DNA of 64,000 nt, taken from contig JAFUKJ010000058.1 in assembly GCA_017467805.1 (NCBI GenBank), positions 1-64,000 of the forward strand, written 5' to 3'. Below the pieces are notes generated by a model, which saw nothing but the letters and a program-made list of their open reading frames with translations, ran no database searches and had not been told where the DNA came from. Each line of letters starts with the position of its first letter. Positions within the stretch are counted from its first letter, which is position 1. Origin of the DNA: Lachnospiraceae bacterium (GTDB taxonomy: Bacteria; Bacillota; Clostridia; Lachnospirales; Lachnospiraceae). The position numbers and the translations under genes are program-made. Below are positions 9,657 through 18,322 of this stretch, piece by piece.

Positions 9657-10610
9657 ATGGTATACGATTGTTTTCAATTCTTTAATGAACTGGATATCTT
9701 AAAGATTCGTCTGCATGTCATGAGTCCGATAGTGGATAAATTTGTCATCAGTGAAGCCACGGAGACTTTTTCAGGAATGAAGAAGCCGCTTTATTATGAA
9801 GAGAATAAAGAGATGTTTGCAGAATTTGCGGACAAGATTATTCATGTTGTGGTGGATGACACACCTCAGGGAGATACACATGCCAGAGATACTTTTCAGA
9901 AGAATGCAGTAACACGCGGCCTGAAGGATTGTACCGATGAGGATATCATTATTTTTAGTGATTTGGATGAGATTCCTAATCCTGAGAAGATACAGGAAAT
10001 TTTAAAGGATTTTAAGGAAGATAAGATTTACCACTTTGCGCAGAGATTATTTTATTGTTATCTGAATATGGAGGAAGTATCAGGAAGCCTTCTGTCCTAT
10101 GCAGGAGAGTTTGAGGGCGTAGAACGTAAGAAATGGATTGGCTCCAAGATGTGTAGCTATAAGCTTTTAAAAGAGCAGGGCTTGCAGCTAGGGGAACTGC
10201 GTTTTCCAGAGCGTAAGGAAGTGGGAATCCGTGTGGAAGACGGCGGCTGGCACTTTGGATACATGGGCGGTCATGGTGAGAAGGATATTCGAAAGCGTGT
10301 GCAGGACAAGGTGGTGTCTGCTGCGCATCAGGAATATAATTCCAAGCGGGTTTTATCACAGGTATCTGACCAGATTAAGGAGGGAAAGGATATCTTTGGA
10401 CGAGAGGCATCGTTTGTGAGATGTGAAATAGATGAATCGTACCCCGCCTATATCAGAGAACATCAGGATGAGCTTTCTTTCCTGATTATGCCAGAGGAGA
10501 AGACAGCGGTTAAATCAGTAAGAAAATTGCGCGTGAAGTTGAGAAATATGTTATATGGCGGCTATACGTCGATAAAACGAATAGCTAGAAAGATATTAAG
10601 AAGAGATTAA
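9657..10610 (+). CDS. GT17-like beta-1,4-N-acetylglucosaminyltransferase family protein
   Basis: A 317-residue protein matching bacterial relatives of the eukaryotic bisecting GlcNAc transferase MGAT3 (GT17). The opening VYDCFQFFNELDILKIRL is the family signature. It is followed by VDKFVISEATETFSGMKKPL, then RGLKDCTDEDIIIFSDLDEIP (about 84-104), which contains the acidic SDLDEIP nucleotide-sugar motif. A later GGWHFGYMGG segment (about 196-205) is also family-typical. AAGGAG at 9644-9649 sets the start. The gene is 18 bp after the GT-C-like gene and is followed at once by a GT2. It probably adds a hexosamine or related sugar; the acceptor is not known. Confidence 0.82.
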   Translation: MVYDCFQFFNELDILKIRLHVMSPIVDKFVISEATETFSGMKKPLYYEENKEMFAEFADKIIHVVVDDTPQGDTHARDTFQKNAVTRGLKDCTDEDIIIFSDLDEIPNPEKIQEILKDFKEDKIYHFAQRLFYCYLNMEEVSGSLLSYAGEFEGVERKKWIGSKMCSYKLLKEQGLQLGELRFPERKEVGIRVEDGGWHFGYMGGHGEKDIRKRVQDKVVSAAHQEYNSKRVLSQVSDQIKEGKDIFGREASFVRCEIDESYPAYIREHQDELSFLIMPEEKTAVKSVRKLRVKLRNMLYGGYTSIKRIARKILRRD

Positions 10611-10623
10611 GTTGGAGAATTGT

Positions 10624-11568
10624 ATGGTAAAGGTATCAATTTGTATTCCAACCTATAATAATGCTGGGGAAGTATCTCATTTATTAGATTCGATATTTGC
10701 GCAGGATTATAGAAGTTTGGAAGTGAATATTTCAGATGATTCAACCAATACAGAAATTGAAGAGGTGGTGAAGCACAATGCGGAACGCTTTGAACGTGAG
10801 CAGATTAGTCTTCACTATATCCATAATGATAAGCCTTTAGGGCATATATTTAATTGGAATGCAGCAATTGGGATGGCGACGGGTGAGTATATTAAGATTA
10901 TGTTTAGTGATGACTGGTTTACCCGTTCAGACAGTCTGTCTTTATTTGTAAAGATGTTGGACGAGCATTCGGAAGCAGACATTGCCTTTTGCGGTAGCAG
11001 ACAGGTTATGCTGCCTGATTCTAATCAGGAAAGTATTAAGCATGTTACCGAATTTTCTAAACAGCAGAGCTATGACAGATGTGCAAGTGCAGAATTTATA
11101 GAATGTCTGAAAAGTGATTATAGAAATTTGTTTTTGGGAAATCAGATTGGTGCCCCCAGTGCAGTAATTTATCGAAGAAATGAACAGGCAGCTTTGTTCG
11201 ATGAGAAGAGTAACTGGGCATCGGACATGTTTTTATATTTTGATATTCTGCAGAAGAACCCTAAGTTTGTTTACACGAATGAGCCATTGATTTCCATAGG
11301 GGTACATGAGCATCAGTACACGGAAAGCTTTGCTGAAAGAGATATGCGAATTTATAATGATTACAAGTATTTGTATACAAAGTATCTGTTGGCAGATTCC
11401 AAGGCCTGTAGAGATTATTTTCTAAAAAGTTATATTGTGAAATATCGCAGAGGAATAAGAGAGGCTATAGACCTTCAAATTTCGGGCTGGACTTATGTAA
11501 AGGTACAAATATGTGAGTTTATGGAATCGGTAAGGTGCTTTGTACGACATAGATTTTTGAATAAATAG
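10624..11568 (+). CDS. GT2 family glycosyltransferase
   Basis: A 314-residue GT-A transferase: VSICIPTYNNAGEVSHLLDSI at the N-terminus, NISDDSTNTEIEEVV, and the MFSDDWF motif (about residue 99-105) where the usual DxD-type acid pair lies. Later IGAPSAVIYRR and WASDMFLYFDIL match the acceptor-side part of the fold. The frame also opens at a TTG at 10612, but the ATG at 10624 has GGAGA at 10614-10618 at a normal distance. The gene begins 13 bp after the GT17 stop and is in the same operon. Sugar specificity is not apparent. Confidence 0.82.
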   Translation: MVKVSICIPTYNNAGEVSHLLDSIFAQDYRSLEVNISDDSTNTEIEEVVKHNAERFEREQISLHYIHNDKPLGHIFNWNAAIGMATGEYIKIMFSDDWFTRSDSLSLFVKMLDEHSEADIAFCGSRQVMLPDSNQESIKHVTEFSKQQSYDRCASAEFIECLKSDYRNLFLGNQIGAPSAVIYRRNEQAALFDEKSNWASDMFLYFDILQKNPKFVYTNEPLISIGVHEHQYTESFAERDMRIYNDYKYLYTKYLLADSKACRDYFLKSYIVKYRRGIREAIDLQISGWTYVKVQICEFMESVRCFVRHRFLNK

Positions 11569-11580
11569 TGAGGAAAAATT

Positions 11581-12636
11581 GTGGGTAAGAATATATTAGC
11601 GACAGAGTTGTTGAAGGGACAAGGACTGGGAAATCAGTTATTTTGTTATATTACTACCAGATGTATAGCGATGAGAAATGGATGCGATTATAGTATTCTG
11701 GGTGGAGAAACGTTGGCAAATAATATACATAGCCAGTGTGGTCTGTATTTTATGGATTTGGAAATGGGGGTGCCTTCGAAAAAGGAAGATTATGCGAAGG
11801 TGTATTATGAGAAGGATGACAGATTATATATTCCAAATTCACAGCATGATATAGAGCATGGCTGTTATATAACAGATACTGATGAAGTAATGTTGAATAT
11901 GAGCGAAACAGCACTTATGTATGGTAATATGCAGGCAGAGGATTATTACTTACCTTATAAAGAGGAAATTAAGAAGTGGTTGGCTGTTAAGCCTGAATAT
12001 GAGTGTTATGAATATAGCCAGGATGATTTGTGTATCATTCATTTAAGATGTACGGATTATATGAATTCTCCAGAGCTTTTTCTTCGTAAGAAGTATTGGC
12101 TTGACGGAATGAAGAATATGAAGAAGAATAATCCTAATATGCGATTTATGATTATCACAAATGATGTAAAGGAAGCAGAGAAGCTGATTCCAGGTGTAAA
12201 GGCATACAACTTTGATTTGGCAAAGGATTATTCTATTATTAAAAATGCAAAGTATTTGTTATTAGCTAATTCTTCATTTGCGTATTTTCCAGCATTTACG
12301 AGTGATACGGTTAAGACGATTATTGCACCGAAGTATTGGGCAAGACATAATGTATCGGATGGCTATTGGGCATCCGAGCAGAATATTTACGATGGATGGA
12401 CTTATCAGGATAGAAAAGGAAGACTATTTACAGCAGAGGAATGTCGTAGAGAGTTGGAGGAATACAAGCGTACTTCACCTAAATATCAGAAAAAGAATAT
12501 TCCGATGACGGAGAAGGAAAAAAAGGCGGCTAAGTTTAAGGTAGATTGTTCTTATAAGAAGTTTGTTGCCTTGAGAATGATGCGCTCAGCCATAAGAAAA
12601 ATAAAGAGGTTAATAAATGGAAATGTTGAAGGATAA
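11581..12636 (+). CDS. Second, divergent GT11-like fucosyltransferase
   Basis: A 351-residue relative of alpha-1,2-fucosyltransferases. It retains GQGLGNQLFCYITTRCIA (about 13-31; family GGLGNQLFQYA) and HLRCTDY (about 152-158; family HxRRxDY with the second Arg replaced by Cys). It also keeps ANSSFAYFPAF (about 230-240), the third GT11 motif. It starts with GTG and has a basic, helical C-terminal tail of about 60 residues. Its 3' end overlaps the next gene by 20 bp, which suggests translational coupling. The Arg-to-Cys change in the donor motif could mean an altered donor; together with the GT11 at 149 it gives this operon two such enzymes. Confidence 0.75.
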   Translation: MGKNILATELLKGQGLGNQLFCYITTRCIAMRNGCDYSILGGETLANNIHSQCGLYFMDLEMGVPSKKEDYAKVYYEKDDRLYIPNSQHDIEHGCYITDTDEVMLNMSETALMYGNMQAEDYYLPYKEEIKKWLAVKPEYECYEYSQDDLCIIHLRCTDYMNSPELFLRKKYWLDGMKNMKKNNPNMRFMIITNDVKEAEKLIPGVKAYNFDLAKDYSIIKNAKYLLLANSSFAYFPAFTSDTVKTIIAPKYWARHNVSDGYWASEQNIYDGWTYQDRKGRLFTAEECRRELEEYKRTSPKYQKKNIPMTEKEKKAAKFKVDCSYKKFVALRMMRSAIRKIKRLINGNVEG

Positions 12637-13369
12637 ACTGCGTTTGCCGCAAGTAACACTTGTTGCTATGACAAGTGTAAATGTAAGAGCGACAATAAAG
12701 GCAATGCAATATAGCATGAGAGGGATAGAGTTTGGCGATGTGGTTTTAATTACCCATAAGAAGCCGCTTGGTCTGCCTAAGACAATACGATACAGTCATA
12801 CCAGTCAGTTGAAAAATATAGATGATTTTAACTATAAGATGGTTTATGAGCTGGGTGAACATATTCATACTGATTTTGCATTGATTGTTCATGCTGATGG
12901 TTTTGTGGTGAATCCGCAGATGTGGCGTGATGAATTCCTTGATTATGATTATATTGGCGCACCGTGGCCTTTGCCACCAGAGGGTGACACTACTACTTAT
13001 CGTGATATTAACGGTAATATATGCAGAGTAGGGAACAGTGCAGGAATCCGCAGTAAAAGACTGATGGACTATCCTAAAAAGGCAAACATTCCATGGGAAG
13101 GTGAGTATGCCTATGGCAGGATGTGGTTTTATGAGGATGGATTTATTTGCTGCAAGATTCGGCATTTACTAGAAGCGGAAGGTATGAGAATTGCACCGAT
13201 TGATGTGGCAAAATATTACAGCCATGAAAGAATGATTCCTGAGGTTGAGGGTATTACGCCATTTGCTTTCCATAAATGGGAAGGAACGAATGCACAGTAT
13301 CCGAATTTCTGTAAGCCTTCATTTAAGACAAGATGTAAGACTTTGGTAAGACGACTGATTCGAAGATAG
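12617..13369 (+). CDS. DUF5672 family protein, glycosyltransferase-like
   Basis: A 250-residue protein resembling the DUF5672 family found in polysaccharide clusters. Visible features: VTLVAMTSVNVRATIKAM at the start, DFNYKMVYELGEHIHTDFALIVHADGFV (family WxxFxxxxLxxYxxTDFxLIVQxDGFV), then YDYIGAPW and GNSAGIRSKRLMDY, an order of motifs like that of GT-A enzymes. HADG would be the acidic metal-binding motif. It overlaps the preceding GT11-like gene by 20 bp and is followed by the polymerase gene 20 bp later. The family has no settled biochemical role as far as I know; a glycosyltransferase activity is inferred. Confidence 0.75.
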   Translation: MEMLKDKLRLPQVTLVAMTSVNVRATIKAMQYSMRGIEFGDVVLITHKKPLGLPKTIRYSHTSQLKNIDDFNYKMVYELGEHIHTDFALIVHADGFVVNPQMWRDEFLDYDYIGAPWPLPPEGDTTTYRDINGNICRVGNSAGIRSKRLMDYPKKANIPWEGEYAYGRMWFYEDGFICCKIRHLLEAEGMRIAPIDVAKYYSHERMIPEVEGITPFAFHKWEGTNAQYPNFCKPSFKTRCKTLVRRLIRR

Positions 13370-13389
13370 AAGTAAAAGGTAAAGGTATA

Positions 13390-14556
13390 ATGGAAAAAAT
13401 AGTAAAGAAGCGATTGCTGGATGCTATATTCTATATGGCGATTCTAATTGAAGTTATGATTGTGATTTTGGATAAAAGTGCATATATTATTCAGTATGAA
13501 AGCTATTGGTTTCGATTGACCTTTGCTTTATTTGTGATAAAAGCCTGTTTTAATAAGTATACGCCGAAACAGTGGATAGGTTTTTTGGGAGCAGGTGTGA
13601 TAGCAGTTATTTCTTATAAGGTAACTGGAAGGAATGAGATGCTTCGAATCATTGCTTTGATTGCGGCTTGTAAAGATATGGAACCTAAAAGATTGCTTAA
13701 GACTATTTTTTGGACAACGTTGGCGGGCTGTATAGTGTTGGTAGTGCTTTCGCTTACTGGGATAATGGGAACAGTAGCTATTACATCAGAGTTCAGGGTT
13801 GACGTAGTTCAGACAAGATATTGCTTTGGCATGGGACATCCGAATGCTTTTCATTGTATGGTGTGGGCATTAATGACTTTGGGATGCTATATATATAGGG
13901 ATAAGCTTAAGCTATGGCATTATTTGGTATTGTTTGCAGGAAACATTATCGTATTTATATTTACTGATTCAAGGACAGCCGTATTGGTTACAGCGTTGGT
14001 TATTATATTGTTTGCAATAGCATATCGGTTTAGGACATTGGCGGATAGCAAGTGGGTATATATTGGCGGAATTATTATGATTATAGCCAGCGTGTTTGGG
14101 ACAATTATCTTGTGTGAGTCATTAGAGTATTCGACACTCGTTCAAAAGATTAATGAAAAACTTTCCTTGAGAATATTGGCAGTGGAAATAGCCGAGAATG
14201 CCATGCCGACAGAGTGGGTAGCGTTTGGATTGCATGAAAATACGGGCTATTTTGATATGGGAATCGCAAGATTATTTTACTGGTATGGTTGGATTCCTGC
14301 TTTGAGTTATGTTGTGATGAATATCCATTTGGTAATTGTGGCATATAAAAAGAAAGATGCAGCATTGGCAATTTTGGTAACAACTTTCATGATATACACA
14401 GTAATAGAGGCGCATTTGATTTCTGATTATTTGCTGCGCAATTACCTGTTTGTATTATATGGATTGGCACTTACGGTGTCGCATGAAGAGAAGGATAGAA
14501 AGCCAGAGTATTATTTATGGGATATCAGATATTTGAAAAAGAGGGTTAAAGCGTGA
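13390..14556 (+). CDS. Wzy-like O-antigen/capsule polymerase
   Basis: A 388-residue membrane protein with about ten hydrophobic segments. The segment CFGMGHPNAFHCMVWAL and the following IFTDSRTAVLVTAL match Gram-positive Wzy polymerases, which carry a GHPN turn and an SRT motif in a periplasmic-side loop. Such proteins join lipid-linked repeat units outside the membrane. The gene overlaps the downstream phosphoglycosyltransferase by 4 bp (GTGA), coupling initiation and polymerisation functions. Wzy proteins diverge greatly, so the call rests on topology, the two short motifs and location. Confidence 0.8.
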   Translation: MEKIVKKRLLDAIFYMAILIEVMIVILDKSAYIIQYESYWFRLTFALFVIKACFNKYTPKQWIGFLGAGVIAVISYKVTGRNEMLRIIALIAACKDMEPKRLLKTIFWTTLAGCIVLVVLSLTGIMGTVAITSEFRVDVVQTRYCFGMGHPNAFHCMVWALMTLGCYIYRDKLKLWHYLVLFAGNIIVFIFTDSRTAVLVTALVIILFAIAYRFRTLADSKWVYIGGIIMIIASVFGTIILCESLEYSTLVQKINEKLSLRILAVEIAENAMPTEWVAFGLHENTGYFDMGIARLFYWYGWIPALSYVVMNIHLVIVAYKKKDAALAILVTTFMIYTVIEAHLISDYLLRNYLFVLYGLALTVSHEEKDRKPEYYLWDIRYLKKRVKA

Positions 14557-15974
14557 GTAGTAATAAGAAGTATAAAGTACTTGAGATGTACGGATTATTT
14601 TTTATAGATTTGGTAATGATTCTATTATCATATACAATTGCATATGCGATTCGCTATCAATGTCTGATTAATTATCGGCAGGTGTCTTTGCATACTTTGG
14701 TATGCCTGATGCTTATGTTAGTATGCGTTGCATACAGGTTGTTGATTAATGGCGACCGTAATTTTGTAGGCAGAGACTGGGTGGTAGAGTTTGTTGCGGT
14801 GGTAAAGTATAATGTGGCAATTTTGGTTGTTGCAATTTTTGCTTTATACTTTGTACAACAGGCAGGTGAATATTCGCGACTGGTATTCGGCTACTTTGCT
14901 ATTAGTAATACGATACTTACATTTGTTTTACACCAGTGCTTTAAGGTGGCAATGAGAAAGTACCTTCAGAGTGAACATGCTAAGATACCAGTGCTTTTGG
15001 TAACAGAGGCAAAAAACGTAGAGAAGATACTACAAAATCTGGAGCAGAAGCTGCCAATAAACTATGCGGTTACTTCAATTGTAGTGCTGGATGGAAATGG
15101 TGAAGAGTCAAAGATTAATGGAATTGATGTTATAGCAAACCGTAAAAACATGCTTGCCAAGGTAAAGCAGATAGCGGTGGATGAAGTATTTATCAGTGTT
15201 GAGGATGAAGAACCTGCTTTTACGCGTCAGATGATTCGGGATTTTGAGATGATGGGTGTTATATGTCATTATGATTTGGCGATAGCAGAATGGAGTGCCA
15301 ATGCAAAGCAGGTTGGTGATTTTGCGAATTATACAGTGGTTACCTATTCGCTAAAACGCCATGATGACAAGCGTTTGATTCTGAAGAGAATGATGGATAT
15401 TGCAGGAGGATTCGTGGGATTACTGATTACAGCAGTAATCACTCCGTTTGTTGCGTTGGCGATTAAGCTGGAGTCTCCAGGTCCTGTTTTTTTCTCTCAG
15501 ATAAGAATCGGTAAGAATGGAAGACGTTTTAAGATATATAAGTTTCGCTCCATGTATCGGGATGCAGAAGAACGTAAGAAAGAGCTTGAAGCACAGAATG
15601 AAATGTCTTCAGGTTTGATGTTTAAGATGGAGAATGACCCTCGAATTACCAGGGTAGGAGCATTTATAAGAAAGACAAGCATAGATGAGCTGCCGCAGTT
15701 TTATAATATTTTAGTTGGAGATATGAGTCTTGTGGGAACGAGACCGCCTACGGCTAATGAATTTGAGCAGTATGACCCGTATTTCCGACGTCGTTTGTGC
15801 ATGACGCCAGGGTTAACTGGACTTTGGCAGGTAAATGGCAGAGGAAGTGTATTTGACTTTGAGGATGTTATCAAGTATGATTTAGAGTACATAGATAACT
15901 GGTCCTTAGGGCTGGATATAAAGATATTATTGAAAACGGTCTTAGTAGTACTGACAGCAAAGGGTGCTAAGTAA
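14553..15974 (+). CDS. Polyprenyl-phosphate glycosyl-1-phosphate transferase (initiating enzyme, WbaP/CpsE type)
   Basis: A 473-residue initiating enzyme that moves a sugar-1-phosphate from a UDP-sugar onto undecaprenyl phosphate. Residues 1-125 form four membrane helices, followed by a degenerate Rossmann-like domain. The catalytic bacterial sugar transferase domain spans about 275-470: KRMMDIAGGFVGLL, PGPVFFSQIRIGKNG, KIYKFRSM, RKTSIDELPQFYNILVGDMS, VGTRPP and TPGLTGLWQVNGR. The VGTRPPTANEFEQY form resembles galactose- or hexosamine-type transferases more than the glucose type, but this is a weak guide. It starts with GTG overlapping the polymerase stop by 4 bp. A second enzyme of this class is at 48054. 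Confidence 0.9.
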   Translation: MSSNKKYKVLEMYGLFFIDLVMILLSYTIAYAIRYQCLINYRQVSLHTLVCLMLMLVCVAYRLLINGDRNFVGRDWVVEFVAVVKYNVAILVVAIFALYFVQQAGEYSRLVFGYFAISNTILTFVLHQCFKVAMRKYLQSEHAKIPVLLVTEAKNVEKILQNLEQKLPINYAVTSIVVLDGNGEESKINGIDVIANRKNMLAKVKQIAVDEVFISVEDEEPAFTRQMIRDFEMMGVICHYDLAIAEWSANAKQVGDFANYTVVTYSLKRHDDKRLILKRMMDIAGGFVGLLITAVITPFVALAIKLESPGPVFFSQIRIGKNGRRFKIYKFRSMYRDAEERKKELEAQNEMSSGLMFKMENDPRITRVGAFIRKTSIDELPQFYNILVGDMSLVGTRPPTANEFEQYDPYFRRRLCMTPGLTGLWQVNGRGSVFDFEDVIKYDLEYIDNWSLGLDIKILLKTVLVVLTAKGAK

Positions 15975-16002
15975 TTAAGAACGGAAAGGCAAGAATTATT
16001 AT

Positions 16003-17139
16003 ATGAAAATTGCGATGTTAGGGCATAAAAGAATACCATCCCGTGAAGGTGGAGTTGAAATAGTAGTGGAAAACCTCGCAACTTCAATGGCTAGATTAGG
16101 GCATAGAGTTACAGTATATAATCGTAGGGGCTACCATGTAGCAGGGATTGATAATGGTAATGATTTTACGGATAAAGAGTTTATGTATAAGGGAGTTCGT
16201 ATTATCAGTATTCCAACATTTCCGCAAAAGGCATTAAATGCGATTGTTTACTCAGCGTTGGCGAGTATAAGAGCTGTATGGAAGAAGTTTGATGTGATTC
16301 ATTTTCACGCGGAAGGTCCGTGTGCGTTGATTTGGCTGCCGAAGTTATTTGGAGTGAAGACGATAGCAACCATACATGGTTTGGATTGGCAAAGAGCAAA
16401 GTGGGGTAAATTTGCATCATGGTTTCTTAAGTTTGGCGAGTTGTGCGCTGCAAAATATGCGGATGAAATTATTGTTTTGTCTCAAAATATGCAGGAGTAT
16501 TTTAAGCAGACCTATGGAAGAGATACAGTTTATATTCCAAATGGTGTACAGATATGTGAACGCAGGAAGGCAGATATCATTATGGAGAAGTATGGACTGG
16601 AAAAGGATTCGTACTTTTTATTCCTTGCGAGAGTGGTACCAGAAAAGGGATTACACTATTTATTGGATGCGTTTGAGAAGCTGGATACGGATAAGAAGCT
16701 GGTAATAGCTGGTGGATGCAGTCATTCAGAGGAATACTATTCACAGATACAGGATAGAGCAGAGAAGATGAATAATGTTATAATGACAGGATTCGTGCAG
16801 GGAAGGGAATTGGAAGAACTCTTCTCTAATTGTGTTTGCTATGTGTTACCTTCTGATGTAGAAGGTATGCCGATTAGTCTTCTTGAGGCCATGAGCTATG
16901 GCTGCAGATGTATTGTAAGTGATATTCCTGAGAATACTGAGGTAGTCCAAGATTATGCATTGAAGTTTGCCAAGTCGGATGTTACGGATTTGCAGGACAA
17001 GTTGGAGACTTTACTAAAGAATTATCAAGATACAACAATATGGAATTCAGACAAGGTTAAGGAACACATTCGTCAGAAGTATAACTGGGAGAATGTAGCT
17101 AAGGAGACATTAAAGCTTTATGAAAGTATTACTGGTTAA
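16003..17139 (+). CDS. GT4 glycosyltransferase with DUF1972 N-terminus (rhamnosyltransferase-like, Cps2T/WchF type)
   Basis: A 378-residue GT-B transferase. The N-terminal half is DUF1972: KIAMLGHKRIPSREGGVE replaces the usual GIPARYGGFE, and NRRGYH and TIHGLDWQRAKWG follow. The C-terminal half has the GT4 donor site with FLARVVPEKGLHYLLDAF, and a SDVEGMPISLLEAM acid motif (about residues 285-298). This combination is typical of the beta-1,4-rhamnosyltransferases that act on the second sugar of pneumococcal-type repeat units, immediately after the initiating transferase, as in this gene order. It overlaps the next GT4 by 20 bp. Rhamnose donor use is inferred; dTDP-rhamnose genes lie further along at 29-33 kb. 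Confidence 0.85.
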   Translation: MKIAMLGHKRIPSREGGVEIVVENLATSMARLGHRVTVYNRRGYHVAGIDNGNDFTDKEFMYKGVRIISIPTFPQKALNAIVYSALASIRAVWKKFDVIHFHAEGPCALIWLPKLFGVKTIATIHGLDWQRAKWGKFASWFLKFGELCAAKYADEIIVLSQNMQEYFKQTYGRDTVYIPNGVQICERRKADIIMEKYGLEKDSYFLFLARVVPEKGLHYLLDAFEKLDTDKKLVIAGGCSHSEEYYSQIQDRAEKMNNVIMTGFVQGRELEELFSNCVCYVLPSDVEGMPISLLEAMSYGCRCIVSDIPENTEVVQDYALKFAKSDVTDLQDKLETLLKNYQDTTIWNSDKVKEHIRQKYNWENVAKETLKLYESITG

Positions 17140-18322
17140 TAAATTTTTATATCCGAATGGTGGTTCAGAGACATATATCTTTCAATTAGCACAGATGCTG
17201 ACTTCTATGGGGCATGAGGTTCAGTTTTTTGGTATGGAGCATGCGAACAGAACCGTTGGTAATCGTGTAGAGAGCTATACGTCTAATATGGATTTTCATA
17301 CGGGAAAGCTTCAAAAGCTGTTATACCCGTTTAAGATTATATATTCAAAGGAAGCACGCAGGAAAATTAGAGCGGTTTTAGAAGATTTTCAACCTGACGT
17401 TGTACATTTAAATAACTTTAATTTTCAGCTGACCCCTTCTATAATTTATGAAATCAAGAAGCATAATATTCCTATTATTTTCACAGCGCATGATTATCAG
17501 TTGGTATGTCCTAGTCATTTGATGGTAAATGGTAGAACGGGTAAGGTGTGCGAGAAGTGTGCAAATAGCGGTAGTATTCATTGTACGAAGGATAGATGTA
17601 TCCATGGTTCATTCATAAAGAGTTTATTAGGAACGATAGAGAATAAGCTTTATGCGGCGCTGAAAACCTATCGTTTCATTGATGTTGTGATTTGTCCAAG
17701 CAAGTTTAATCAGAGCCAGTTGGAGAAGAACCTGGCTTTGAAGGGAAGAACCTTGGTTATGCATAATTTTATCTCCATGGAAAAGCAGCAGGATGTGGAA
17801 AAACAGCCATATGTATTGTACTTTGGCAGATATTCTGAGGAAAAGGGAATTCGTACTTTGCTGAAGGTATGTAAGCGTCTGGAGCATATTCCTTTTGTTT
17901 TTGCAGGAAAAGGAGAATATCAGGAGGAGATTGCCAAGCTTCCTAATGCGAAAGAGGTTGGGTTTCAGAGTGGTGCTGCATTGCATAAGCTGATAGCCGA
18001 GGCTCAGTTTACATTACATCCTTCGGAGTGCCATGATAATTGTCCATTCGCAGTTATGGAATCACAGGCACTTGGTACGCCTGTCATTGGTGCAGAGGTT
18101 GGCGGAATACCTGAGCTTGTTGAGATTGGTAAGACGGGTTATGTCTTTGAGAGCGGTAACGAAGAAGCACTTGCTAAGCAAATTGAGCAGTTATGGAATG
18201 ATAAAGAAGCCTGTCAGCAGATGGCAGAGTATTGTAAGACGATAGATTTTATGAGTTGCCAGGAGTATTGTAAGGAATTACTTGGTATATATGAGCAGGC
18301 AATAGAAAGGTATGGTAAGTAA
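17120..18322 (+). CDS. GT4 family glycosyltransferase
   Basis: A 400-residue GT-B enzyme. The opening MKVLLVNKFLYPNGGSETYIF has the GGSE phosphate-contact loop. TAHDYQLVCPSHLMV follows, then a four-cysteine insert (CEKCANSGSIHCTKDRC, about 134-150) common in this subfamily. The donor domain carries YFGRYSEEKGIRTLL, SECHDNCPFAVMESQALGTPVIGAEVGGIPELV. The CPxAVMESQ acid motif sits at about residue 305. It starts inside the 3' end of the previous gene (20 bp overlap) and is followed by the radical SAM gene with an 11 bp overlap. Sugar specificity is not readable. Confidence 0.87.
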   Translation: MKVLLVNKFLYPNGGSETYIFQLAQMLTSMGHEVQFFGMEHANRTVGNRVESYTSNMDFHTGKLQKLLYPFKIIYSKEARRKIRAVLEDFQPDVVHLNNFNFQLTPSIIYEIKKHNIPIIFTAHDYQLVCPSHLMVNGRTGKVCEKCANSGSIHCTKDRCIHGSFIKSLLGTIENKLYAALKTYRFIDVVICPSKFNQSQLEKNLALKGRTLVMHNFISMEKQQDVEKQPYVLYFGRYSEEKGIRTLLKVCKRLEHIPFVFAGKGEYQEEIAKLPNAKEVGFQSGAALHKLIAEAQFTLHPSECHDNCPFAVMESQALGTPVIGAEVGGIPELVEIGKTGYVFESGNEEALAKQIEQLWNDKEACQQMAEYCKTIDFMSCQEYCKELLGIYEQAIERYGK

